A stretch of 48,179 nucleotides of DNA from a virus, in IMG/VR virus record IMGVR_UViG_3300045120_000249, positions 1 to 48,179 of that record; one strand, given 5' to 3'. A program made the position numbers and the translations under genes. This document shows positions 37,950 to 46,349 of this stretch, in pieces (position 1 is the first letter of the stretch; every line of letters starts with the position of its first letter). The notes beneath the pieces are model-generated. The model did no database searches and was not told the DNA's origin. It saw only the letters and a program-made list of their open reading frames with translations.

Positions 37950-38266
37950 TGCCAAAAATCCTCCAATGCCTGTCCTTGGCCTTCCTTGTGGCTCTGGCGA
38001 TCATCGCGCCAGCGCTCGCCGTCGTCACCACCAGGTTCGCCCTCACCAATACCGCCTGGACCGACCTCGGGACGGGGCCAATGCTCCTGACCTTCAACGG
38101 CCTCGGCGTCTTCGCCATCAGCGACACCAGCCCCTCCATTCCGTTGACCGAGGGGTTCACCATCATTTCCGGCGAGAGCTTCGATATCTCAACGACCTCG
38201 CACGTTTGGGGCATGGCGAAGAGTTCGTCAGGCATCAACGCTTACGTCGCCCCGACAACCCAGTGA
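37946..38266 (+). CDS. Signal-peptide protein with domain A only (paralog 3)
   Basis: A 106-residue protein, ATG overlapping the previous stop. Signal-like N-terminus (PKILQCLSLAFLVALAIIAP, ALA), then just domain A: RFALTNTAWTDLGTGPMLL, VFAISDTSPSI, SGESFDISTTSHVWGMAK, YVAP. Small proteins with this domain occur alone among phage structural genes, perhaps as decoration proteins. Here it closes a series of three paralogs of falling size. Confidence 0.7.
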   Translation: MMPKILQCLSLAFLVALAIIAPALAVVTTRFALTNTAWTDLGTGPMLLTFNGLGVFAISDTSPSIPLTEGFTIISGESFDISTTSHVWGMAKSSSGINAYVAPTTQ

Positions 38267-38275
38267 GGTAGCGCC

Positions 38276-38563
38276 ATGATCGGCCTCGCGATCGAGATCC
38301 TGTGGTTTATCATCGGCGTCATCATCCTCGGCGGCGTCGTCTATATCGCCCTCTATGTCCTGCACCAGGTGTTCGCCAACCTGCCGCCGATCATCGACCG
38401 GGTGGTGTGGGGCGTGTTCGGGATCCTGTGCCTGATCTATGTGCTGATGCTGATCACCGGCCAAGCGCCTAGCTTTCGTCCAAGGCTCACAGGATCGGCC
38501 GGATCTGCCCTTGCCGCGTGGCGTGCCCGATATCTGCCCGACCTGCGGGGAGTGAAGGCGTGA
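38276..38563 (+). CDS. Two-span membrane protein
   Basis: A 95-residue protein with hydrophobic segments at about 5-30 (EILWFIIGVIILGGVVYIAL) and 44-61 (VWGVFGILCLIYVLMLI), and a basic tail. Resembles phage class II holins in plan and lies 3 kb behind the endolysin. Its stop overlaps the GTG of the next gene. A holin role is possible; 34452 is the competing candidate. Confidence 0.6.
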   Translation: MIGLAIEILWFIIGVIILGGVVYIALYVLHQVFANLPPIIDRVVWGVFGILCLIYVLMLITGQAPSFRPRLTGSAGSALAAWRARYLPDLRGVKA

Positions 38564-38730
38564 GCATCGGCCTGATCCTCCTCATCATCGTGATCATCGT
38601 CCTGCTCGGTGGCGTGGGAGGCCCCTATGTCGGTGCGCCCTATGGTTTTGGTTACGGCCATGGCGGGGTTGGCGTTGTGGGCCTTGTTGTTGTTGTACTT
38701 GTTATTTTACTGGTGATGGGCCGCATCTGA
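38560..38730 (+). CDS. DUF3309-like hydrophobic peptide
   Basis: A 56-residue protein from a GTG overlapping the previous stop (GTGA). The layout is hydrophobic start (SIGLILLIIVIIVLLGGVGG), a Gly/Tyr/His-rich linker (YGFGYGHGG), then a second hydrophobic stretch ending in GRI. That is the layout of DUF3309 proteins common in alphaproteobacteria. Their function is unknown. Probably acquired from a host genome and expressed late with the preceding membrane gene. Confidence 0.65.
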   Translation: MSIGLILLIIVIIVLLGGVGGPYVGAPYGFGYGHGGVGVVGLVVVVLVILLVMGRI

Positions 38731-38740
38731 GGAGGGTTCA

Positions 38741-39130
38741 ATGACGATCGGAGACAAGTCCGCTCAGTCCTACGGATGGGGCACGCGCCTGGAGGCGTCC
38801 GTGCCTGACGGCGGGCAGGCCGTGATCCCCACGCCCGGGATCGACCAGCGCTACACCGACACCGAGCACGCCGATATCACAGCCGCCTCGACGGGCAAGG
38901 TGTTTCGGGTCGGCAAGGGCATCGACGCCGACTTCAACATGACCGAGGGGGCCGAGGCCGTCACCTTAACCAACAACACGGGCGTCGAATGGCCCGCCGG
39001 CGACCAGGTCTACGTGTTTTGCCCGCACCTGCTGGCCGAGGGGGCCAACGAGTGGGATGTCAAAGGCCAGATATGGGACCTGCAGCAGCGCGTGGCGGCC
39101 CTTGAAGGCGGGGAGGGGAAGAAAGCCTGA
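38741..39130 (+). CDS. Hypothetical protein, possible virion decoration
   Basis: A 129-residue beta-rich protein (ATG after GAGGAGGG), with VTLTNNTGVEWPAGDQVYVF and a C-terminal helix (WDLQQRVAALEGGEGKK). The combination of a small beta domain and a short coiled tail fits phage head decoration or fiber-like proteins. Its stop overlaps the next ATG (TGATG). No family recognised. Confidence 0.5.
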   Translation: MTIGDKSAQSYGWGTRLEASVPDGGQAVIPTPGIDQRYTDTEHADITAASTGKVFRVGKGIDADFNMTEGAEAVTLTNNTGVEWPAGDQVYVFCPHLLAEGANEWDVKGQIWDLQQRVAALEGGEGKKA

Positions 39131-39846
39131 TGGCGACCTTCGTCTGGGATCCGGCCGTGCGCTGGCCCCCGCCCGCCAACATATTGCTGAACTATGACGT
39201 CGTCCCGCCTGACCCGCCGACGGTTCAAGCCCGTGACGCACCAGACGTGCTACACACGTTCTTGCCCATCCACGACGCCTTGCGCGTCTCGCTTGTGGAC
39301 CGCGACGGTTCGTCGCCAATTGAGGAGAAAACGCCAATGGCAAAAGTTGTGTTCGTCGGAGATCTCTACTCGCAGGACCCGCAGGTCGGCGGTGGCCCGA
39401 TGCCAGGCGGCGGCGGGCCGGTCGACCCCGGCTATGGCCGCCCTGGCTGGAGCCCCGTAGATCCCGGCTACGGCCGACCCGGCGGCCCGCATATCAGCAC
39501 CGGCCCGATCTATGGCGGCGGCCATCCGTCAGGCCAGCCAGTCTATCCCGGCGGCCCCACAGACCCCGGCTACGGGCGTCCCGGCTGGAGCCCGACCGAT
39601 CCCGGTTATGGTCGCCCCGGATGGTCGCCCGTCGATCCTGGCTGGGGCGTAGGCGGCGGCGGTGGTTCGACGTTGCCGGTTCTTCCCCCAATTTCTGCGC
39701 CCCCTCGGCCATGGGACCCGCCGGCCGGATCGGAGATCCCCGATCCGCCCGCAGACATCGCCGATGAGGTGGTGATCGCGGTTTGGAATCCGCAATCAGC
39801 AACCTGGTCGGTCGCCACCGCACCCGCAGCGCAACCCAAGGCCTGA
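39130..39846 (+). CDS. Repeat-rich Pro/Gly/Tyr protein
   Basis: A 238-residue protein. The middle (residues about 95-180) holds five copies of DPG(Y/W)G(R)PGWSP-like units, likely an extended rod, and the end is Pro-rich with a beta segment (VVIAVWNPQSATWSVAT). An internal ATG at 39337 (MAKVVFVGDLYSQDPQ) has a strong GAGGAG site eight bases upstream. Either a second, shorter product is made or the true repeat protein begins there. Role unknown, presumably structural. Confidence 0.5.
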   Translation: MATFVWDPAVRWPPPANILLNYDVVPPDPPTVQARDAPDVLHTFLPIHDALRVSLVDRDGSSPIEEKTPMAKVVFVGDLYSQDPQVGGGPMPGGGGPVDPGYGRPGWSPVDPGYGRPGGPHISTGPIYGGGHPSGQPVYPGGPTDPGYGRPGWSPTDPGYGRPGWSPVDPGWGVGGGGGSTLPVLPPISAPPRPWDPPAGSEIPDPPADIADEVVIAVWNPQSATWSVATAPAAQPKA

Positions 39847-39860
39847 AAGGAGACACCGTC

Positions 39861-40148
39861 ATGGCCAACAACACTCCCCCGCATGCCCCTCCTGGGAGGC
39901 CTGCGCCGCCGGCCAAGCCCGCCGCCCCGCCCCCTGCGGCGGCCAAGGCCCCTGCAGTCGAGGAAGATCGCTTCCCGCCGCAGAAGTTCAAGCGGCCTTT
40001 GGCGCAGCCCGGCGACAAGGACTACGTCACCGGAGCGCCGACCACCGACGAAGAGGCCGACAGAATTGAGAAGGAGGAGGTTGACAAGCACGCCGCCGTG
40101 CTCAAGGAGGCCAAGGACAGAGCCGCAGCAGCCGCGGCCAAGAAATAG
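39861..40148 (+). CDS. Small Pro/Ala-rich charged protein
   Basis: A 95-residue protein from the ATG at 39861 with an AAAGGAGA ribosome site. Pro/Ala-rich N-terminal half, then a charged helix (TDEEADRIEKEEVDKHAAVL, then KEAKDRAAAAAAKK). Low complexity; could be a head-associated or scaffold-like small protein. Not recognised. Confidence 0.5.
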   Translation: MANNTPPHAPPGRPAPPAKPAAPPPAAAKAPAVEEDRFPPQKFKRPLAQPGDKDYVTGAPTTDEEADRIEKEEVDKHAAVLKEAKDRAAAAAAKK

Positions 40149-40162
40149 AAGGAAGCCAAGCC

Positions 40163-40564
40163 ATGCCGGAAGTTGAGGCTCGGGCGCCGGTTGCGCCGGT
40201 CGGTTCGGCCGATCTGACTTATATCACCGGGCATACGCGCTCCACCGTCAGGGGCCAGAGGCCACGGCTGGCGATAGTGAAGCAGAACCACAAGAACGGC
40301 CTGCCGGTGTGCACCGTAGCGCCCGCTGTGACCGGCACGGTGACGGTCGGCCAGGTCCAGACCTGCACCAGCGGGACCTGGCTCAACTCGCCCGCCTACA
40401 CCTACCAGTGGCGGCGCGCTGGGGTGGCGAACATTCCGTCCGCGACGGCGGCGACCTACACCCTGGTCACCGCCGACAAGGGCTACGTCGTCGAGTGTGA
40501 GGTCACCGCCACCAACGGCGCTGGCGTGGTGGTCGCCAAGAGCAATGGGTCATTGGTCCCTTAA
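40163..40564 (+). CDS. Ig-like domain virion protein
   Basis: A 133-residue protein with one bacterial Ig-like domain in the C-terminal 85 residues: VQTCTSGTWLNSPAYTYQWR, then SATAATYTLVTADKGYVVEC and VTATNGAG. Such domains decorate capsids and tails and bind weakly to cell-surface sugars. ATG preceded by GAAGGAAG. It sits just before the terminase-portal-capsid genes, so a capsid decoration is plausible. Confidence 0.7.
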   Translation: MPEVEARAPVAPVGSADLTYITGHTRSTVRGQRPRLAIVKQNHKNGLPVCTVAPAVTGTVTVGQVQTCTSGTWLNSPAYTYQWRRAGVANIPSATAATYTLVTADKGYVVECEVTATNGAGVVVAKSNGSLVP

Positions 40565-40575
40565 AGGAGAGCAAG

Positions 40576-40857
40576 ATGAACAAAATTGATCCGCGTTCGC
40601 CGGGCAAGTCGACGGCGAATGATGACTTCTGCGACCCGCACGGCCACGGCGTCGGCAGCCCGTCGATGGGGGGCCACGTCGGCATGGGCCGCGACGATGG
40701 CGGAAGCTTCTCGAACAAGGGCTTCTCCCGCGGCGGCAGTTCCCCGGATGGCGATGAATATGTCGCCAAGTACCGCCCGAGTGGCGGTGGGGGCGGATCC
40801 TCGGACGAGATCCCCGAAGGCTCCGAGCTCAACGGGGATGGGACAGGCTACGCTTGA
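40576..40857 (+). CDS. Small Gly/Ser/Asp-rich protein
   Basis: A 93-residue low-complexity protein (AAAGGAGAG ribosome site before ATG 40576). Rich in Gly, Ser and Asp with SFSNKGFSRGGSSPDGDEYV. Its TGA overlaps the TTG start of TerL. In this position phages often encode a small terminase, but no helix-turn-helix or coiled coil can be seen. Function unknown. Confidence 0.45.
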   Translation: MNKIDPRSPGKSTANDDFCDPHGHGVGSPSMGGHVGMGRDDGGSFSNKGFSRGGSSPDGDEYVAKYRPSGGGGGSSDEIPEGSELNGDGTGYA

Positions 40858-42416
40858 ACGAGGCCGACAAGCGACGCCTGCTGCTGACGCGCAAGAAGGC
40901 GATCCTCGAATCGCGCAACGAGCTGGTCCCGTTCGCGCGCTACATGGCGCCGGACCCCGACGCCAGGGCCGACGCTGCCCGCTCGGCCTATGAGGTGGCG
41001 CGGCACCACCGCGTCATCGCCGCGGCGCTCGAGGAGGTTGAGGCGGGGCGCATCAAGCGCCTGATCATCTCCTGCCCCCCGCGGCACGGCAAGACGCGCT
41101 TGGCCTCGATGCTGTTCCCGGCGTGGTACCTCGGCCGCAATCCATCGAAGAGCGTTGTCTTCGCGACCTACAACGACAAATATGCCATCGACGTCGGCGG
41201 CACGGTCAAGACCATGCTGCAGTCGCCTCTCTACGCTCATGTCTTCCCCGACCTCAAGCTCGACTACGGCGGCGCATCGGCTGACCGGCTGCGGATCGCC
41301 GGCGGCGGCGACATGTTTTGCGTCGGGGTCGGGGGCACCCTCACCGGCCGCGGCGGCGACATCAACCTCCTCGACGACCCGATCAAGAACCGCCAAGAGG
41401 CGGACAGCCTCATCGTGCGCGACAAGCTTTGGTCCTGGTATCAGAACGTCTTCCGCACCCGCATGATGACCCAAGAGGCCAGGTTGGTGCTGATCGCCAC
41501 CCGCTGGAGCGAGGACGATCTGATCGGCCGCCATATCGACCCCTCGAACCCGCACTACAACGAGGAAGAGGCCCAGACCTGGAAGATCATCAACTTGCCC
41601 GCTCTGGCCGAGGAGGACGATCCGCTCGGGCGCGCGATCGACCAGCCGCTGTGGCCCGAGCGATTCGCCGAGCCCTTCCTGGCTGATCAGCGCCGATCGG
41701 ACCCCAGAGGCTTCACAGCCCTCTACCAGGGCAGGCCGACCCCAGCCGAGGGCTCATTCTTCAAGTCCGGCTTCCTGCGCACCTACAACAAGATGTCCGA
41801 CATGCCGCCGATGGAGGCGATGCGCTTCTACGGCGCGTCCGACTTCGCGGTGGCGACCAGGCAAGAAAACGACAAGAGCTGCCATATGGTCATCGGCGTC
41901 GACGAGAACGACAACATCTACGTCATGCCGGACATCGTCTGGTCGCGCCTGCCCGCGGATATGAGCATCAATGCGGTGATCCACCTGATGGCGAAATACA
42001 AGCCCATGTTCTGGTGGGGCGAGCGCGGCACGATCAGCAAGAGCATCGGCCCCTTCTTGCGTAAGCAAATGCAGGAGAAGCGGGTCTATTGCTCGATCGA
42101 CGAGATCACCCCGGTGGCCGACAAGTTGGCGAGGGCGCAGAGCATCAACGCCAGGATGTCCATGGGTAGGGTCTGGTTCCCCGGCTTCACCCGCTGGTGG
42201 GCGGACGCGCGCGAGCAGCTCCTCAAATTCCCGCACAGTGGTCAAGATGATCTAGTAGATGCTCTTTCCCTGGTCGGCCTCGGGCTCATGAAGCAGATCC
42301 CAGCCAAGGGCAAACCGAAGCCGAAGATGACCGAGCCGGCGATCTTTACTTACGGATGGGTGAAGGCTCAGACCAAGCGCGCCCAACGTGAAGCGCGATT
42401 AGCGGACGGATGGTGA
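40854..42416 (+). CDS. terL: Large terminase subunit
   Basis: A 520-residue protein, TTG start overlapping the previous stop. ATPase: Walker A-like CPPRHGKT (74-81), motif FATYNDKYA, Walker B-like NLLDDP (171-176), and LVLIATRWSEDDL as the coupling motif. Nuclease: FYGASDFAVA (about 322-331) and a terminal GQDDLVDALSL (about 462-472) supply the acidic residues of the RNase H-like site. It cuts concatemers and drives packaging into the procapsid at the portal. Confidence 0.92.
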   Translation: MNEADKRRLLLTRKKAILESRNELVPFARYMAPDPDARADAARSAYEVARHHRVIAAALEEVEAGRIKRLIISCPPRHGKTRLASMLFPAWYLGRNPSKSVVFATYNDKYAIDVGGTVKTMLQSPLYAHVFPDLKLDYGGASADRLRIAGGGDMFCVGVGGTLTGRGGDINLLDDPIKNRQEADSLIVRDKLWSWYQNVFRTRMMTQEARLVLIATRWSEDDLIGRHIDPSNPHYNEEEAQTWKIINLPALAEEDDPLGRAIDQPLWPERFAEPFLADQRRSDPRGFTALYQGRPTPAEGSFFKSGFLRTYNKMSDMPPMEAMRFYGASDFAVATRQENDKSCHMVIGVDENDNIYVMPDIVWSRLPADMSINAVIHLMAKYKPMFWWGERGTISKSIGPFLRKQMQEKRVYCSIDEITPVADKLARAQSINARMSMGRVWFPGFTRWWADAREQLLKFPHSGQDDLVDALSLVGLGLMKQIPAKGKPKPKMTEPAIFTYGWVKAQTKRAQREARLADGW

Positions 42417-42619
42417 TGGAATATTTTTTCCTCGGGTTCTTAGCCGGCGCATTTTTTATGTTTGTGTGGGGCTGTGTCGTTGGGGTCTTGGGGCCGCGGT
42501 CTTCGATCGTCGTCCATCATATCGATGCTGCGGAAAGCAATCGCCAGGCCTCCGCCGCCTATGCAGCAAAGCGGTGCGCGGATTATAACTACATGACGGC
42601 CGCGCTGAAGGACGACTGA
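42410..42619 (+). CDS. Small one-span membrane protein
   Basis: A 69-residue protein overlapping the TerL stop. One hydrophobic helix (YFFLGFLAGAFFMFVWGCVV, residues about 5-24), then a soluble tail (AAESNRQASAAYAAKRCADY). An unusual insert between TerL and portal. Function unknown. Confidence 0.55.
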   Translation: MVMEYFFLGFLAGAFFMFVWGCVVGVLGPRSSIVVHHIDAAESNRQASAAYAAKRCADYNYMTAALKDD

Positions 42620-42622
42620 ACC

Positions 42623-45151
42623 ATGGCCGGCCCGCAGAACCCCAACGATCCGGCCCTCGACCCGGTCGAAGCCCTGTTCGGTCAGCCCGCCGGGGTTTCG
42701 GGACCGCAGATCTTGCAGCAGGGCCTCCAAGACGCGAAGATGATCAACCGGGACAAGCCCGAGGTGACGGCGTCGCGCAAGGCCCTGGTGAATGCATGGT
42801 CGGCGGAGATCAAGCACGCCAAGAAGCACTGGCGGCCAGCGTTCGAGAGAATGCGCGAGGACCAGGACTTCGCCATCGGCAAGCAGTGGTCGAAGAACCC
42901 GAAAGACAAACGCTACGTCGCCAACATCACGCTACGCGAGATCACCCAGCGGGTCAGCTTCCTGTACGCGCGCAACCCGAAGGCGGTCGCCAAGCGCAGG
43001 GAGATGATCCTCAACACGGTCTGGGACGGGACCGAGCAGAGCCTGCAGGCTATCCAGCAGGCGGCTCAGGAAGCGATGGCCGGAGGGATGATGCCAGGGG
43101 CGATGGGAGGGCCGCAGGCCGGTCCTGCAGGGCTTCCCCCTCCCCCGGGCGCAATGCCCCCGCCAGGACCGCCCGGGCCGCCTGGCGGGCCTCCAGGGCC
43201 TCCAGGGATGCCCGCAGGACCTCCTGGAATACCTCCAGGGCCACCCGGGATGGGAGCGAGTCCAGGGCCTCCAGGCATGCCAGGAAGTCCTCCTGGTTTA
43301 GGTATGCCGCCGCCGCCACCTCAGAACCCAGCCATGGGTCAGGTGATCCAGCAGGGCATGGCGGTCATTGCGGACGCATCGCGGGTCAAGCAGCAAGTCG
43401 AGATGCTCGACAAGATCGCGAAGACCCTCGAGCTCCTCTACGCCTACAACGTCTCACAGCAACTGCACCCCTTCAAGCAGCTCCTGAAGCTGACGGTGCG
43501 GAGGGCGCTGACGGTCGGCGTGAGTTATGTGAAACTGGGCTTCGAGCGCGTGATGGAGAAGCGGCCGGACGTGGTCGCGAAACTCTCCGACATCTCCGAG
43601 CGCCTCGGCACGCTCGAGCGCCTGGCGGCCGACATCGCCGACGGGGAAGCGGACCCGAACAGCGCCGAGGCCGAGCAGCTCAAGCTCCTGGCGCAGGACC
43701 TGCAGAGCCAGAGCCAGTTCGTGGTCCGCGAAGGCCTGGCGTTCGACTACCCCTCGAGCTTCAGCATCATCCCCGACACCAAGTGCGTGCATCTGAGGGG
43801 CTTCCTGGGCTGCGACTGGGTCGCGGAGGAATACATTCTCTCCCCGAACGAGGTGAAGGAGATTTACGGCATAGACGTCGGCAAGAGCTACATTTCCTAC
43901 CGCCGGCCGGATGGCGGCCTCGACGTTTCGGCCCGCGCTGCCGGTGGCCTGATGAGCATGGGGCCGAACGATCGCGATAAAGGCACCGGCGACGACAAGC
44001 AGTGCTGCTGCATCTGGGAGATCTTCAATCGGAAGGACGGCTTGGTTTACCTGGTTTGTGACGGGTACACGGACTTCCTGCGCGAGCCCGGCGCTCCCGA
44101 GACGCCGCTCGAGCGCTTCTGGCCATGGTTCACATTGACGTTCAATGAGGTCGACCACGAAGATGAGGTTTTCCCGCCGAGCGACGTTCGGCTGATGCGG
44201 GATATGCAGGTCGACTACAACAAGGCCCGCCAGGGCCTGCGCGAGCATCGCCGAGCGGCTCGCCCCAAGACCGCGGTGAGCGCAGGCGCCCTCGACGCCG
44301 AGGACCTCGAGAAGCTCGAGAGCCATCCCGACAACGCCATCCTCGAGCTCAACGGCCTGCAGCCCGGGCAGAAAATTGATGATCTCCTGCAACCGTTCAC
44401 CGGGCCGAAGATCGATCCGGCGTTGTACGACATTGCCCCATATTTCCAGGACACCCAGCGCGTCACTGGGTTCTCGGAGGCCAACCTCGGCGGCACCGGA
44501 GACTCGACGGCGACCGAGTCGCAGATCTCCGAGGGGAGCCGCACTACGGCGAATGAATCGAACGTCGACGATCTCGATGATCTCCTGACGCACCTGGCGA
44601 AGTACGGCGGGCAGCTCCTGTTCGCGAACGTCAGCGAGGATACCGTCAAGCAAGTCGTCGGCCCCGGCGCGGTCTGGCCCTCGCTGACCGGCCAGCAGAT
44701 CGCCTCCGAGATCTGGCTCGAGGTCGAGGCTGGGTCGTCCGGAAACCCCAACCAAGCGACCGAGATCGCCAACGCCCAGAAGATCTATCCTTTGATCATG
44801 CAACTGCCGAATGTCGATCCCGAATTCCTCGCGCGGGACCTCATGAAGCGCCTCGATGACAAGCTCGATCTCACCCAGGCGTTCAAGAGCCCCTTGCCGT
44901 CGATCGTGGCGATGAACACCATGGCCCGCGGCGGACCCCAGCCTGGCATGCCCGCTGGGGTCGGGCAGATGTCGGCGCCGTCGAAGGGCGCGACCCCTCC
45001 GAGCCCGCAGATGCAGGGGCCGGCAGGAGGGCAGAACGCCGGACAGAACCCGCGGCCTGGGGGCTCGTTCCCGCCCCCGACGCCCACCCCTGGTTCAGGG
45101 CCGGCGACGCCGGTGCCGGGTATGCATAGGCTGACAGGGCCGACCCACTGA
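42623..45151 (+). CDS. Portal protein with collagen-like insertion
   Basis: An 842-residue protein, longer than the P22 portal (725). The N-terminal part (HWRPAFERMREDQDFAIGKQ, WSKNPKDKRYVANI) and later segments (LGCDWVAEEYILSPNEVKEI, EDEVFPPSDVRLMRDMQVDY, STATESQISEGSRTTANESN) follow P22-type portal proteins. Residues about 152-237 are an insertion made of Gly-Pro-Pro type triplets (PPGPPGPPGG, PPGPPGM). The C-terminal 70 residues are also Pro/Gly-rich. It forms the dodecameric vertex where TerL docks. Confidence 0.85.
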   Translation: MAGPQNPNDPALDPVEALFGQPAGVSGPQILQQGLQDAKMINRDKPEVTASRKALVNAWSAEIKHAKKHWRPAFERMREDQDFAIGKQWSKNPKDKRYVANITLREITQRVSFLYARNPKAVAKRREMILNTVWDGTEQSLQAIQQAAQEAMAGGMMPGAMGGPQAGPAGLPPPPGAMPPPGPPGPPGGPPGPPGMPAGPPGIPPGPPGMGASPGPPGMPGSPPGLGMPPPPPQNPAMGQVIQQGMAVIADASRVKQQVEMLDKIAKTLELLYAYNVSQQLHPFKQLLKLTVRRALTVGVSYVKLGFERVMEKRPDVVAKLSDISERLGTLERLAADIADGEADPNSAEAEQLKLLAQDLQSQSQFVVREGLAFDYPSSFSIIPDTKCVHLRGFLGCDWVAEEYILSPNEVKEIYGIDVGKSYISYRRPDGGLDVSARAAGGLMSMGPNDRDKGTGDDKQCCCIWEIFNRKDGLVYLVCDGYTDFLREPGAPETPLERFWPWFTLTFNEVDHEDEVFPPSDVRLMRDMQVDYNKARQGLREHRRAARPKTAVSAGALDAEDLEKLESHPDNAILELNGLQPGQKIDDLLQPFTGPKIDPALYDIAPYFQDTQRVTGFSEANLGGTGDSTATESQISEGSRTTANESNVDDLDDLLTHLAKYGGQLLFANVSEDTVKQVVGPGAVWPSLTGQQIASEIWLEVEAGSSGNPNQATEIANAQKIYPLIMQLPNVDPEFLARDLMKRLDDKLDLTQAFKSPLPSIVAMNTMARGGPQPGMPAGVGQMSAPSKGATPPSPQMQGPAGGQNAGQNPRPGGSFPPPTPTPGSGPATPVPGMHRLTGPTH

Positions 45152-45274
45152 GCCTGGTTGCGTCAGGAAAATTCATAGCCATCACAATGTGTTGTGGCAT
45201 GCCCAACAATGTTACGGTATTGCGCCCGGGGACCGTCGCGCGTAAGGATGTCGTCCATTACTTGAGGACGCCCC

Positions 45275-46321
45275 TTGGAAGACAACACGTCGTCCGGTGT
45301 TGGTTCAGAAACCCCCAGCCCCTCGACCCCGGAGCCGGCCGGTAACGAGGCCCCTAGTCCTTCCGACGTATCTACGGGGTCGTCGCCCGCACCCTCCGGC
45401 GACGAAACTACGGCTGAAAGCCGCAAGTCGCTCCTCGATGTCGTCCGTGAGGCCGCCCCCAGACGGGAGCAGCCTGGCCAGACGGCGCAGGGCGATCGGC
45501 GGGGAGCTCCGCCAGCTCCGGGCGCAGCACAACCAGGAGAAGATCTAGGCCCGCTCACCCAAGCGGAATATGACGCCTACGTACCACGCACGCAAAAGCG
45601 CATTCGCCAGTATCAAGAGCAGATCAGGAAACTCAACGACCACATAGGTCCGCTCGAGTCTCAGGCGAAGACCACGACCGAGTTACAGAATTTCTTGAGG
45701 CAATCTGATATTGCCAAAGAGGATTTCGGGCTCGTTCTCGATCTGGCTGCGGCCATGCGGCGCGGCGACTTCAAGACTTTCTTGGAGGGCGTCGGCCCCT
45801 ACGTCAAACTGGCGCAGGAGAGCCTCGGGATCCAATTGCCACCTGATCTGGCCCAGGCGGTCCAGATGGGGCATATGACCCAGGATGCGGCGCGGTACAC
45901 GGCTCAAGTGAGAGGTTCGCAGGCGTTAGCCGCGAGCCAGCTCCAGCGAGTCCAGAACGAGGCGTCACAACGCGAGTACGTCACCCAGGTCCGGAGTTTC
46001 CAGAACGAGGTGGCTGGCGCGGTTTCCCAATGGGAACAGCAGGTCAAGCGAATCGATCCCGATTATGCGCGCAAAGAGCCCGTTGTAAGGGAGCTGCTGC
46101 ACGCCGTCGTCCACGAACGCGGACCCCCGCGGTCGCCCGCCGAGGCTGTCGAAATAGCGCGACAGGCTTATGAGCGGGCGAACCAAATGGCTTCGCGCTT
46201 CGTTCCGACCCCACGGTCAACGCATCAGAACCCGAGCAGCATCAATCGGGTCAACGGAGCGCGAGCGGAGCCACGCAGCCTTAAGGAGGCGGTACACCTG
46301 GCCCTCGAACGATCGCGTTGA
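45275..46321 (+). CDS. Scaffolding protein
   Basis: A 348-residue protein from a TTG with GAGGA six bases ahead. The acidic Ser/Pro-rich N-terminus and long helical middle (AEYDAYVPRTQKRIRQYQEQ, IRKLNDHIGPLESQAK), basic C-terminus (RVNGARAEPRSLKEAVHLAL) and location between portal and capsid genes match podophage scaffolds. The 123-base gap before it contains the palindrome GGCATGCC (about 45198) and could hold a promoter. Confidence 0.75.
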   Translation: MEDNTSSGVGSETPSPSTPEPAGNEAPSPSDVSTGSSPAPSGDETTAESRKSLLDVVREAAPRREQPGQTAQGDRRGAPPAPGAAQPGEDLGPLTQAEYDAYVPRTQKRIRQYQEQIRKLNDHIGPLESQAKTTTELQNFLRQSDIAKEDFGLVLDLAAAMRRGDFKTFLEGVGPYVKLAQESLGIQLPPDLAQAVQMGHMTQDAARYTAQVRGSQALAASQLQRVQNEASQREYVTQVRSFQNEVAGAVSQWEQQVKRIDPDYARKEPVVRELLHAVVHERGPPRSPAEAVEIARQAYERANQMASRFVPTPRSTHQNPSSINRVNGARAEPRSLKEAVHLALERSR

Positions 46322-46349
46322 CGAGCCTGCGCTCGGAGCGCTTTAAGCT

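Noticed and set aside
39424-39640. CRISPR-like array
   Set aside because: Repeats are in-frame protein repeats (DPGYGRPGWSP) without uniform spacers.
43454-44803. Long - strand frame (449 codons) opposite the portal gene
   Set aside because: Shadow of a GC-rich gene in the opposite frame; composition is Arg/Leu/Asp-rich antisense and the + strand portal is well supported.
45163-45558. A - strand gene between portal and scaffold
   Set aside because: Overlaps the scaffold start for most of its length, antisense-like composition and no ribosome site.
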